A DNA stretch of 64,000 bases, taken from positions 77,512,572 through 77,576,571 of the forward strand of contig CM054116.1 in the NCBI GenBank assembly GCA_028673005.1, written 5' to 3'. The translations under genes and the position numbers were made by a program. The DNA is from Tanypteryx hageni (Eukaryota; Arthropoda; Insecta; Odonata; Petaluridae). The notes under the pieces are model-generated. The model made no database searches. It was given only the letters and a program-made list of their open reading frames with translations, and was not told the DNA's origin. Shown in pieces: positions 10,701 to 22,578 of the stretch (position 1 is its first letter; every line of letters begins with the position of its first letter).

Positions 10701-12990
10701 ATATATATCAATGATTGAAATTTATATTTTACGTTATGGGCCCGCTTTTGTGTTTAACAACTTAAATTTCAGAGCGTGGCATCCCAATGAAATATAAACA
10801 ATTTTGATCGTATTCATGAGACTTGCACATTTAACCGAAAAACACGAATCATATAGTTTGTCATCAGTCTATTATAATGATGATGCGGCAAATCCAAACT
10901 TAAAATTTCGATCTTTAAGGTACATTTGCGAGGCAAATTTAAGTACCTAATATCTCTTGAAATTCGAGGAGAAATAACTGGTTGATTCTTTCGGGAGTAA
11001 TTCCACGATAGAGAATATTTCGGCGAAATGGGTTTAAAAAATCTTAATTTTCGTAGCCTCGTGTGTTCTACATTAGAAACGATTCGAATTTTTAAAAATG
11101 ATTGAAGCGTCGTTCGTGATTTCGGCGAACGAGAAAAATCTCCCTCTCTCAACGGATGCAGCTGAATGAGCCGCGCGCCTCTCAGCCTTATCAAAGGGAC
11201 GACTTCTTCCTCGCGAATGCATTACGATTAAAATGCTTTGATCTGCTTCTCTCCTGGTGAATATTCGGAGAATTTTAAATCCGCTATTTTTATCTAGTAA
11301 TTGGGTAATAAAATTTTTACGGGTGAATTTTTAGTCACATCTACGTTTTCCCTCGTAGTTATGTGTGGATGGTAGGCATTTCATCTGAATTCGCACTTGC
11401 GTATTTCATCCTATAGTGCTGCCGGATTCTGCTATATGCAGCATTTTTTATTAGTCCTAGGAAATAGTTTTAAAGCCATTTCAGTGCGTACATCTCTAGT
11501 AGCTTCAATCTAGGACAGATTTGACGGTATTATTGCTATAACCAATTTAAATTCTGAAATAATTCCGTTACACTCTGTGTTTTTCGTGGTTTCTTTCTAA
11601 AACTGTAGCTGTCCTGTGCCATTTTATTTTTTACTCCAGTACGTGACCCTCATCTTGTTGATCCCACGTAATTGAGGCGTATTCCACCTGTGGCCCAACA
11701 TAATTTACGCCTTCTCTTTTTTGGTATTATTCCATCCTACTATTCCTACGTTTTTGTTGTTGGTAGCGCCTGTCACCAAGTATAGCTCAAATTTTACGAA
11801 ATGCTGGATGAAATAATAGGGTAAATTACATTATTTCTCAATGTAGATTTTAATTGGGATGTTAGGAAACCATTGGTATACTAGTATTTAGTTCCATATC
11901 GGACGTCTAAAATATAAGTAGTTTTGGTAAAGAAATTTTCGAAATATTTTTTCAAGTTGTAATTACAGGATTTATAGTTTAGATTAATCATATCATAAAG
12001 AATTTCATATAATTAAGGTAAAGTTGAACCGTAGCGCACCGAGTTTTTTTTCAAGGTGACGATGGTCCAAAGTCTCAACCTATCTCAGGTATACTCCGTT
12101 ATAACTTTATTATGCATCATTATCACACGAATAAATGATGAAATAACACAAGCCAAAGTGTTAATTGTATTATTTGTTCCATTTTGAAAGCTATTTTTTT
12201 ATTTTTTGCTTGAAGTGGGGTAGGATTTTCTGTGCCTTCTAGACCTTTCTCCGTGTGTGCGACCTCCAGAATGGAAAAGTATCCTCAAAATTTTCGTTAG
12301 AAACGAAATTATCAAGAGTCTCCATTTTAATTTGCTCTCACTGGCATGCGCGGCGTTTATCAAGTTAAAAGCCATTCGAGATGAAATTTGGAATGAATGC
12401 GAGCTAAATTAATATTTAGTGTTTTCCGTTATTTTCGTGTTGTTTATTTAATACAGTTTTATTGATATATTTCTCGTATTTGGTATATTAAAAAAATCAA
12501 ATAGCGTCGATATTTAGCCTTCTGGAGTCGATATTTTTTGTTGGCACCGACAATATAAATTATTTAAGGTGAATGCGCTATAATTCGGTAAAATATTCAC
12601 CCAAGCTGGTTCGATAATCGCGGCCACGTTGCCATTGGCTGCACATTGATTCCCTCTGCTCTCTGCAGATAATGGCCGACTTCCATTGAACCACGCGACC
12701 TTCAAAATCACCAGTAACCCGAATTGAATAAAATCCAATTCACGACCAAATCAGACATAAAAATCAACCCGAACCAAAAATATAACTTCGGATACGAAAA
12801 AAAACTTCTACCGCTCGCGTTTCGTTGGACGAAGTTACGCCACCCTATAAATAAACAAAAGAAAATCGCCCTAAAAAGAAAAGGTACCCTGTATCGGAAA
12901 GTGTAGAAACTTTAATTTCGGCGATCCCTCGGAATACTTATTTAAAAAGCCTTTAAGCCGGTACGAACCGGAAGCGACGGCGAGATTACA
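10701..12990. other. Spacer, no gene seen
   Basis: AT-rich DNA with a 126-codon minus-strand open frame (10814-11194) that shows no known domain. The stretch 12230-12400 and 12500-12720 is less AT-rich and less repetitive than its surroundings, which is compatible with a conserved non-coding element but is not evidence of one. Confidence 0.5.
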
Positions 12991-13254
12991 AAGTGGTTCG
13001 GGGGCGGCGAACCTTCTTTCCTTTAAACCCTATTCCTCATTCTTCCACCCGAAGCACTCACTCCTTTTTCTCCCTCCATCGAAAGCCCTCCCCTTCACTT
13101 TCGATCTCTCTCCCTCAAGCTGGGGGGTGGGCGTGCTCCTCACGTGGGAGATGTTTTTGCAGGGTTAAGGGTGTGAGATGGGAATGGAGAGGGATGGTTT
13201 TACGAGGGCCCGAGGTGGAAGGACGGGTGCGGGATGGTGTGTGCAAGCGACGAA

Positions 13255-13995
13255 GGTAGAGAGAGGGAAAGGGAGGGGAGGATGAGAGGGAGGGAGGAAG
13301 GGAGGGATATAGAGGAAGAAGAGAGGGAGGAAGGACAGAGGGGGGAGAGAGGGAGGGGAAAAGAGGTAGGAAGGAGAAGGGATATAGTGGAGAGAGGGGG
13401 GAAAGAGTGAGGGATGGAGAGATAGGGAGAGGAAGGGAGAAAGTGTAAGAGAGAGGAAGAGGGATGGAGAGGGAGAGAGGGAGGGGTGGAATGGAATAAA
13501 AGAGGGAGAAAAGGAGATAGAGTGGGAGAGAGAAGGAAGGTGGATGGGAACAAGAGGGAGGGGATGAGAGGGAGGGAAAGTCTGAGAAGGGAGATTTGTA
13601 CGAGGGAGCAGAAGGCGGAGGGTGGGAGGAGACGCAGGAGTGCAAGGGTCGATGCCGACGGAATTAGGCTCCTCCCCTCCGCCCACCCCGCTACCTCCCC
13701 GCTTACACCTACTCCTCCGACTCCCACCACCCCCGCATATACAATACCCGCACCGACTGTGCTCCCACTGCTTCCACCCTCCTCCGCCCCATTAACCCTC
13801 TCTCTTTCTACTCTCGACTCTCCTGCTCTCCTGCCTCGATTCACCTTACTCTCTACTACTCAGCATATACTACCTGCTTGCCTACAGCATCCTTTCCGTC
13901 CAACCTTTCGACCGTACTCTCTCCTCCTTCCTCCCTCCGCCGCACATCTCCTTTCGTTCCCTCCGACTTCCCTCGTCGCTGCGAACGGTCAACCA
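13255..13995. repeat. GA-rich block followed by CT-rich block
   Basis: From about 13255 to 13625 the plus strand is nearly pure purine (GGAGAGGGA-type runs). From about 13670 to 13990 the plus strand becomes pyrimidine-rich (CTCCTCCC, CTCTCTC). The strand preference flips across a short GC-rich joint. Overlapping open frames of 173-224 codons on both strands arise because such repeats lack stop codons; the predicted proteins are serine/proline/leucine or arginine/glutamate runs and are not believable. Long purine tracts of this kind can adopt triplex structures and act as nucleosome-poor regions. Confidence 0.8.
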
Positions 13996-14354
13996 CCGGG
14001 GAAGTCAGGGTGGACGAGGAGGGTCGGAGGGAGAGTGGGATGGTGGGGTGGTGTTGGTGGCGTGGGCACCATTCGCCACGACAGAATCGATATCTTTGTA
14101 TTCCCTGCCACCGAAGCTCTTCGGAAGAGGGATTTCCATGTGCGCTCTAAGATTGAGTGAGGGGGAAGGGGAAGGAAGGGGATAGGTGCGTGTCGTGAGC
14201 CTGCGGGAAGGAGGGTGAATGGGGATGTAGGAGGATATTTACGAGGGGTCGAATCCGCCTCTTAGTGGGAGATTGGCTGAGTTTATGGAAGGCAGTTTCT
14301 GCGGACGCGATTCTTATTCGGGGTGCGTTAAAATTAGGCTATTAATAGTCTAGG
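13996..14354. other. GC-rich then mixed spacer
   Basis: GG-rich sequence (13990-14220) tails into ordinary spacer. No gene, RNA or repeat boundary is visible. Confidence 0.5.
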
Positions 14355-14414
14355 AAAAGAAAGGAAGTTTGTCACTTCCACAAATTTGTGGAAGTGTCCA
14401 AGTTCTTTTCTTTT
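14355..14414. repeat. 60-bp foldback palindrome with perfect 24-bp core
   Basis: The core at 14373-14396 (CACTTCCACAAA then TTTGTGGAAGTG) is a perfect 24-bp palindrome with no loop. It is flanked by arms that match in inverted orientation at 14 of 18 positions (14355-14372 against 14397-14414, AAAAGAAA-type). The total is a 60-bp near-perfect foldback. It looks like two terminal inverted repeats joined head to head, that is, a collapsed DNA transposon or foldback element. Confidence 0.65.
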
Positions 14415-16039
14415 TCTCGATGAGTAAATTCCACAGGGTTGAGCCTGACTTCGTTCTTGATATTTATGGTATATTTGCAATGGGATTGCGCTCGTAGTCT
14501 TTTAAACATAGGAGAGACAACGGGTGTTCCTGGAACGTTTATTTTTGAGGCAGAAAAGGATATTTTTTATACAACGCCGTTGCGTGCAACGTGGATTCGA
14601 GCAAAGTTAGACTGGTAGAATTTGTATTTGTAAGTAATTTGCTCGTCTATAGCGCAAATAAAATTATGCCGAATATGCTTAGTTTTCCTCTTCTTAAAAT
14701 TGGTCCCGTTTCTTTATAGAAATTTAAATTCTTTGGGAACAACTGTAAATTAGCGATCATTAAAAAATAGCATTTTAGTTGTGCAGTAATTTCAGTAATT
14801 TTCAGATGTTTTTGAAAAAAATGTAAGGCTTGCAGGATAATTCTCTCAAAAATATTTACGATCACGAACTCAAAAATTTGAAAATTAGTTAAAGTACATA
14901 TATAGAATTCTGGCAAACTCTAAATTATAAGCTTGCGCACATATAGTTGTTAATTGATTTTTGCCGCCCCACTTTTTCCCTAAAGTTATCCTTTAAAATA
15001 TCGCAATTTATTTTTCGACATAATTTGCTTAATCGTGATCGTTCTACTGTCCATTCTTCCTTAAAAACCCCTTTCGAAATATATCGTCCCTTTTTATAAG
15101 ACTAAACAACGTTCTCCACGATGAAACTTCGGCTCCGCAATCTGACGCCCTGCCCAGGGAAACATCGACCCGCATTCTTGTAAAACTCGAAAAAAATATA
15201 ATAAAATACCCTACTCTAAATCTTTTTATTTTATTTTATTTGGAACAGGAAGTACACGGAAAGCTTTTGTCGCTGGCGTAGGTAGACCTTCGGAAGGGAA
15301 AGAATTTATTGGTTTTCCATTCCGTCGGTTCTTCGAAATCCTGGGAGGTGCGGGAGAAAACAGTTGCGCATATCTCTTATCTCTCTCTCTCTCGATAAAA
15401 AAATATCGACACTGACCCGAGCTGCGATCGCCGGTTGAAGGTTGTGGTCTCACTGCCTGGTACGTGTAAATCTTTATCGCGGCTTCCCGCCTCCACATAA
15501 CTCGATCGGTGAGCGTGGGTTAAACGGAGCCGCAATTTCCTAGCGTTTCGCTCCAAATTCCCTTCAACGCCGGTTTGCACTGACGCTCGGCTTGCGCCGG
15601 GAACATGCGACGTGGGCAGGGGGAGGGGTTGAGGGATTGGTTCATGTGGGGTAGGGAGAGGGGGAAAGTGAATGTGTGTGTATGTGTGTGTGCACACGGG
15701 AAATTTGCAGACTGACGTTGAAGGATTATCAAACTTTTGTCGGGGCGGAGTGAAATTCCACGGCGGAATGGTCGAGGATATATTTTCCCGTGTTACGCTC
15801 TTTGAAAAAAAAATAGAGTTTAAACTCTCTCTCCAAACATTTCGAAAGTGTTTCTTCATGAAGTTAATTACGCGAATAACTCGACGGTTGCAGCGGGGGC
15901 CGGGGGGTGGATAAAATTTCTAGAGACTTTCGATTTTTTAAAATACTAGACGAGGCAGTTTTTCGTCATTTAGAGGAACGGGTTTAACTGCGAGCTAAAT
16001 GGGTTAGACATCAAAATCAACTCGACACGTATGGATAAT
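14415..16039. other. Spacer with short GT and CT runs
   Basis: AT-rich to 15200, then GC-richer to 15900. A CT run (15378-15393) and a GT run (15671-15692) are simple repeats. The 160-codon minus-strand frame at 15377-15859 crosses both runs and has no recognisable domain. Confidence 0.5.
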
Positions 16040-16073
16040 AATTCCGTTTAATGAAATCTAAGTAAACGGAATT
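16040..16073. repeat. Perfect 11-bp hairpin
   Basis: AATTCCGTTTA at 16040-16050 and its exact inverse TAAACGGAATT at 16063-16073 are separated by a 12-base loop. A weaker inverted pair lies 80 bases on (TTTAGTGCC at 16155-16163, GGCGCTAAA at 16187-16195, one mismatch). No transposon ends or stem-loop RNA could be assigned. Confidence 0.55.
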
Positions 16074-16954
16074 TTTTAACTACTATTAATAGTGTTTCAA
16101 TATTAATAAAGCATTTAATTAACATTAACGATTTAATATACATTCAGACTCCGATTTAGTGCCACCTTTTGTCATTCACTGACATTGGCGCTAAAGCGAG
16201 GATAGTGGTAAATAGAAGTATATACCAGCTCTATGTATTCATAAGATGGAAGTTCTGATCACAATATTTAATGGGCGGTATACTGGGATGGTACTATATA
16301 GGGGGACGTTAAATCAGGGTTTGGTGTAGATTTTCGAGGCGTGCATTTTCTGTGCAGCGAATCGAGTTTTAAACCTGTAATTGAATTAATTTTCTTTGGA
16401 GAATAATTATTAGCGTACTGTTTGACTCGGAACGTCAAAGTTTTACGTGCGGCTTACATAACCTGGGACGAAATCAAGCTTGAACGACCCGAACGTTGAG
16501 AACATATTCGACTTCTAGGAATGCTGCAGTCGTAAAATACGATATACCCTCCATGTAAAATCGCTTTCACTTCCAGTTTGGGGCCCAGTTGCATTAGAGT
16601 TGATGGGATAAGGTTGTGAGCACATCCACTGGAAGCATATTTTACCAGCAAAGTCATTCATGCGGAAAGATAAGAACAAAAGAGCGATTACATCATTTAT
16701 CATGGTAGTAGAACTTGGATGAAAAAATGAAATGACTTTCAATTTTTGATCGAAAGTATTGTCATTGACGATCTTTTTAAGATTATTAACGGTATCCTCA
16801 AAAATTACAAAATTATGCTGATTAACTCTTTCCTGATCCAATTATTACTGTAAGGTAAATTTGGTTAAATAACAACTTGATGCTATAATTAATAATCACT
16901 TCTAACATTTTTAATGAATTATATTTTTAATGTTGTTAATACTAATGTTTTAAG

Positions 16955-17075
16955 AAATGTGGGAATTATTTATCCCACTGATCCAAAATAAATGTGGGAA
17001 TTATAACATCCAGTGAACCTAGGACGTAAAGAAATTAGTGGGAATTATATCACCCACTGACCACGAAAGGGTTAA
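16955..17075. repeat. Three tandem hairpin units ending at TTAA
   Basis: Three imperfect units of about 38-41 bases run from 16955 to about 17065. Each has GTGGGAATTAT followed by an (A)TCC(C)A(C)TGA phrase, so each carries a GTGGGA...TCCCAC inverted pair (complete in units 1 and 3, eroded in unit 2). The last unit runs into CCACGAAAGGG then TTAA (17072-17075). An end reading CCCTTT next to TTAA is the form of piggyBac-type termini, but no inverted partner was found upstream. The repeat is certain; the transposon reading is weak. Confidence 0.55.
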
Positions 17076-20000
17076 GTAGCGTCTTCTATTTCATTTGGTA
17101 ATACTAGTAGTTACTGTCGAGAGTTTATTGGACATAAAATTTACTCATTCTTCCTCTACTTCTCTCTCTCTCTATCTCTCTCTATTAATTATATACCATG
17201 CCAGATAATAGGACTATTAGTGGGCAAAAATGTTACGCAACACCGGTCATGCGATCAAGAATCTTTTTCCCTAATTTTTTACAGTCTGCTGGTCTCCAGG
17301 AAGAAGTTGGCAGCTAGTCAGTCTATTGAATCTTTAGACAATCTTGAATTCTGCCTTTATTTCTCAAGGACAAAACAGAAAGAGAGAGAGGAATAATTGC
17401 TGAATTATGTCGATGGCGAGTTTTTTCCATCTTAGAACTTGTTTAATCTATTCAACTTCCTACTCGTGAGAAATATCGAAGAGTGGATTCAATTAAACTG
17501 AGTTATGATGAAAGTAATGAAGGTCGTTTGGCTGCCAAATTCCGGTTTTGATCATGAGGTGATCACAAACTCATTGTTATTTGATAGAAACACTCCAATT
17601 CATATTTAAAGATATGTTAAACGTTTATCGTTAGTCACAAAATAAACAGAGCTGAGGGAATGTTTACAAATTCAAGCTTTTAAATCTTTGAAAAATATCG
17701 ATTCAGACGAGTATGTCGCATGCGTGGAAGCTGTGAAAGAACTCTGAATAACAGTCTTACAAAGCTCAAAATAGCTGGGCATTTTTCATCCGTTTCTGTG
17801 GCGACTTTGAGTTTTTCCTTTAAAGACTTCAAAACATACGTTATTGTTTTGCTTACAGCTGCTGTCGTTCATCATTGGGTGTAAAGGCTAAAAAATTGCG
17901 ACAAAGATCGTCTGACCCAGATTTATATTTTAAAAGTCTTCGTAGCAGTTTTTCCGAAATCGGAAAACTTCGCGTATTTAAGTGCCATTGCCGAACTATT
18001 TTACGGGGTACTTTGTGTTTTGTTAGCGTGGAGAACGGAAATGTTGAGAATAAAATACGGAACTCGGTATATTTCACAGATCTCTATTTACATTTTATTT
18101 AGAAATCAACTTAGATATATGATAAACATTAACGTCAATTTAGAAGCTCTTGAACATATTATTTCAATAGTAGCCAGTTGTTTTGTCTATCTTACAGAAA
18201 CCAAATATTTTAATTGCGATTGTATTTGTGATCCTTTTATCTTTCACGCGCTACCTTTTCTTGCTGGAAGCATAAATTGTGACTGTATTTTGAATTTGCA
18301 ATAAACCCAAACTTTTATTGAGAGCTGGTGCGGTCAGCGATCTCAGCAATCGATGGAGGGATAAATATTGTTTAGCTCTAGTTCAGATGGATGAGGAAAC
18401 AACATGTGTATTTTCATAGCAAAGATCAGCCAGGAAACGAGTTTGCTAATCATATCGGTGTCCCGAGGTCAAGTAAAATGGAAGAAGCATATGCTCTGTC
18501 GGGGATAATTTTGTAATGAAACGCAGATAAAGAAACTCAACAGGAAAGAAAAGCATGAAGCGAAGATATAACCGCAAGAAATGTGCTCTCTGAGTAAATA
18601 TTTTGTCCGCCAAAATAGAAAATAATCCTTTGGTCACTCTTAGAAATTTTTATCCTATAGATTTGGTTGTAAGTTTAAAATGATGACATTTTAATCCACT
18701 TGCATAAAACGTTGATAAGTAGTTCTTATATTGCAAATCTCAAGAGCTCAATCCGATATAGTAAAATAATAATTAATTCGCGAAATTCTATTACTAGGAA
18801 TGGGTGTCATGAATATTATTTTAGTTTTATGCTTTAGATGATTTATAATAAAAATATTTATACTTTTCTTAGATTTTATTCCATAACTATATAGGTTGTA
18901 GAATCGAGTTAGTAGACACTACACACTGTGAGGTTTTGGCTCAATTTAATACCTATATCTCCAATAATTTCAGATTTTGACTTATAAAGAAGTAGTGGTA
19001 TTAAAAAATCCTTAGCGAAATATAATATCAAACACTAGGCCAGAGAATACTATTTGGGAGAAAATATACTATAGTTATTCTGGGATAAATGTGGTTAGAA
19101 ATCCTTTCGTGGGCTTTTTAGAGATTATAAAAAAAAAACAATTTTTGTTTCTGATGGTATTGCTTTTTTCAGTCGTTTCCATTGGTAAAACATACGGAGC
19201 ACGTGTATATGACCACGCATCTGATATACTATGGTCTCTGTCTCCATGCGACTTATGTCGTATTGTTGTCATTTCAGCGATAGTGGATGTCACCACATTC
19301 AAGGGGATATCGCGAGCTGACTCGTATTTTTTGTGCTTACGTGCGTCGTTTTGACGAAGTTCAACCCACCCTTTCCCGAATACTCCTGCCATCGCCAGTT
19401 CTCTCTCCCCCTCTTATCCCCTCCCATGCCTCAATCCAGCTTTGCATCTCTCCCTCCACGCAGCACTTCACTCCCAACTCCCTTACCGTGACCGATCTCT
19501 CCGCAAAGTGGTATTTCTGAAGGGGAGATGGAGCATACAGCAATCTCAGCGTTCCTAGAGACCCTTTTCTTTCTAAAGCCACTCAGCGGCCATTGTCCCT
19601 ACCTAAGCATTTGATAACTGCCTCTCTGTCTTCCCGGGTTTCTCTACGATTACATCAACCCTTCAACTGTATTTCTCTCTTTTTCACTCTTCGAGCGGTC
19701 GAGTGTTTTTTTTTTAGAGGAAGCGTTTAATGGGCCCGCTAAGAACAGACGGCTACGAGTATACCGCTCCTCGTTCGAGCATTAAAATTAAAAAAAAGAA
19801 CCACAATACGACAGATTCTCGAGGCAGGGTTTGTGTAACCAATGCCTATGTCGTCTAAAACGGCATTTGAAATGGATAAACATTTCTATTTTTGCGCCTT
19901 GTTGTTTTGGAAAAAACTGCTGAGGCACGAAAGAGTAATTTTGTTGATGGATTTGCAGTTGTGCATCACCACCATAGAAGGCAAACGATTCGCGGAGGGC

Positions 20001-22257
20001 AAGAAATGACAGCGTTTGCAAATGCTTGGTTTATGTTTTTCATCTCGGAGGGTAGAGCGGTAATACACGGTGCATAGACGAATTAAGGGCAAAAAAAAAG
20101 AGATCTTTTCGTCAAAATGTAAACCCTTTCAGTAAAAATTCACTGCGGAGATCTCGATTTTTTTATAATATCGACCCATTGTTTGAACTGCAGAGAAAAC
20201 AAAAATGTTTTCAAACTTGGCAAAAAATATAAACTTTTATTATAAGAATAAGATCTGATTGCATTTCAGCATTATAAGATCTTATGTACAGTCCTGTCTT
20301 CTGCGATTCCTTACATTTCCATCGTGTTTCCTTCCTTTTTAGCTTTCGTAGTTGGCCAAGACGTATTCGTGCATTCAACTATAAACATTTTAGACCCATC
20401 CAGCGCTCATCGATCGCAAGCTTTACGGTTTGGCAAGAAGATATCGCTTACTTGTTTTCTTAGCGTGATTAAATGTTGAATATTTCATCTCTTGACCTCG
20501 GGGCACTACGCGAGGGTCGCTAATGTCAGCACTAAATGTTTACACAGGAGTATCTTTTTTTAATTTTGGTCCACATTTCGCAAGAAAAACAAACGCGCTA
20601 AAGGTGAACTGGAATAAACGTTTGTGGTCGAAGGGTGTGACCTCTGACGTTGGAAACATCTGAGGCAAACAAAAAGCTGAACGAGAAACCGCGTGACCGA
20701 CTTATCACCATAATGGCGGAGGCATTTCTCATCGATGCCATCAGTGAGATGAAGCCGAGGCACTCTGACCGCGCAGAGTATCGTCGCACTTAGTTGGAAA
20801 GGAAAAAGAAACGAGTATTTGAAGGCGTACTAATCCTAAAGCCACCCACCACTCTCCGATAATGAAAAATGATCTTTTCAAAACATCTAAGTGGTTAAAA
20901 ATGTCTCAGCGAGTCGTTTTTGCATTAAAGAAGGCTTTCTTTCCTCTTAGTCTCATTTAAGTACGTCCATGGCATCAGGAAAAGAAATTGGAAAGGATCG
21001 TGCTTTTATAACGATCGTTCTCATTTTTGAAATTTACGAAACCTATAGCGTTTGAATACTACCAAAGTGGCTGACATTATTAACTTGTGAAAATTAGCTT
21101 CTCGCGATTAATACGCTTTATTACTTTTATGAATTGATAAAACACTATTGGAAAAATCTCGGTGAGAAAAGGATGAAAAATACCACGTATTAATTCGGGA
21201 GGCAATTATATCTGTACTAATAAATCTTTTGAAGCGAACAAAAATGGGGAGGAAAATTTTTCACGGAAAAGTTTTGGTGGGACATGCTTTCAGTCACATG
21301 GAAATTGAAAGCGTAATAATTTTAAAATATAAAATCGAGTATATTCCGCTCGGAAAAACCATCGAGTCTTTTTGATTTATCATTCATCTTACGAGCCATT
21401 ATTTTATTTTTATAACAACACGCACAGGCGGTAGTGATTTTGACGAATTGAATAAATATATGATAAAAAAAGTATTGTACAATAACTTGATTTTTCTCCT
21501 CGGAGGATGTTTTTTCCTCACTGGTTTTTAAAGCAGGCCGAAAAACAGCTAAATATCTATTTAAAAATCTGGAAGTTTATTTTCCGGGAGAAACAAATCA
21601 TACCGAGAAACCCAGCCGATGTTTATCTGACTGCAATTCGAATTCCGAAGGTCAGATGAAGTACAATATGTTTCAGTGAGATAATTTTTGCTAACCTTTA
21701 CATCGATATTTAGAAGCCAATACGATTTGCTTTGAAGGTAATGTTCAATATTTCATTTTTAACGCTTTCTCTGACATGCGCTGATCGACGTTTTTATTTA
21801 TAATTTTACCTGTTATTTATTATTCTATAAAGTATCACGTAACTTTAATTGCTGCTGTTTACCTTTCACCGCAAGAGCGGTTATGGACAAACATGAAATG
21901 ATTCGTTGATCATAAACAGTTTTTCATTTGGTGAAATTTTGTACGTTAATCGCACAGTCATCGTTTCTTATTAGGAATCGCTTTTATTACGACTTGCAAA
22001 TACAGTCAAGGCTGTACGTTAAATTGTGAAACTCGAGCACCTAGAGCGTATTGCACAACCGTCTCGAATAAGCAATTTTCAACCATTTTTACCCGAGTTG
22101 TACAATAATTTGTTACGCGATCTAAATGATTTTTATTCGACAGTTGTTACTTTTTCATTGAAAAAAATGCAAATTTGCCTAGGCTATTCCGTGCACATTA
22201 CGTATTTTACGGTAATTTCTACGTCGAGCTCGATTTCCTAAAAGAGACATTCTACGG
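17076..22257. other. Long AT-rich spacer, no gene seen
   Basis: Over 5 kb of mostly AT-rich DNA. CT runs occur at 17160-17185. Open frames of 60-108 codons are present on both strands without recognisable domains. I see no RNA gene, terminal inverted repeat or tandem array. GC-richer patches at 19350-19630 and 20560-20790 hold nothing that I can name. Confidence 0.5.
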
Positions 22258-22578
22258 CAGGGGTCGGCTACCTTTCCTGCATTGCGGGCCACATTCGAAG
22301 GGTCGCATTGGAAATTACGAACTTAGGCGGGCCAGATGAGCGTTTTCGTCGTATGTTACCAAAGAGATTCTTTGATCTCATAATAGCGAAAATCATGTCT
22401 AAATTATCTGCTAACGTTAAAAATTCAACAATAAACGTCTCGAGACCGTAATTCATCTGAAAAATATTAAATCGTCGATATTAGATTTTACCGACCACTT
22501 TTTCGTCCTAGCATCACGGGCCGCATTATGCGCCCTCGAGGACCGCATTGCCCGCGGCCCGTAGGTTGTGGACCCCTC
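22258..22578. mobile_element. hAT-like non-autonomous element, family A
   Basis: The ends are inverted: left CAGGGGTCGGCTACCT, right (other strand) GAGGGGTCCACAACCT. Both continue into GC-rich 'GCGGGCC' / 'GCGGCCC' motifs. The flanking 8-mers TTCTACGG and TTTTATAG agree at five of eight positions, a plausible old target duplication. The 321-bp length is too short to code. Inside, GCATTGGAA followed by GGCGGGCC repeats the arrangement of the element at 30887-31212, so the two are copies of one family. The CAGGGGT start and 8-bp target are typical of hAT elements. Confidence 0.65.

Noticed and set aside
13115..14160. Frames of 173-224 codons on both strands
   Set aside because: They cross the GA/CT block and overlap each other; composition is low-complexity and no domain is visible.
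16310..17075. Complete piggyBac-type element ending at TTAA (17072)
   Set aside because: No upstream TTAA-CCC partner in inverted orientation was found and no transposase fragment is visible.
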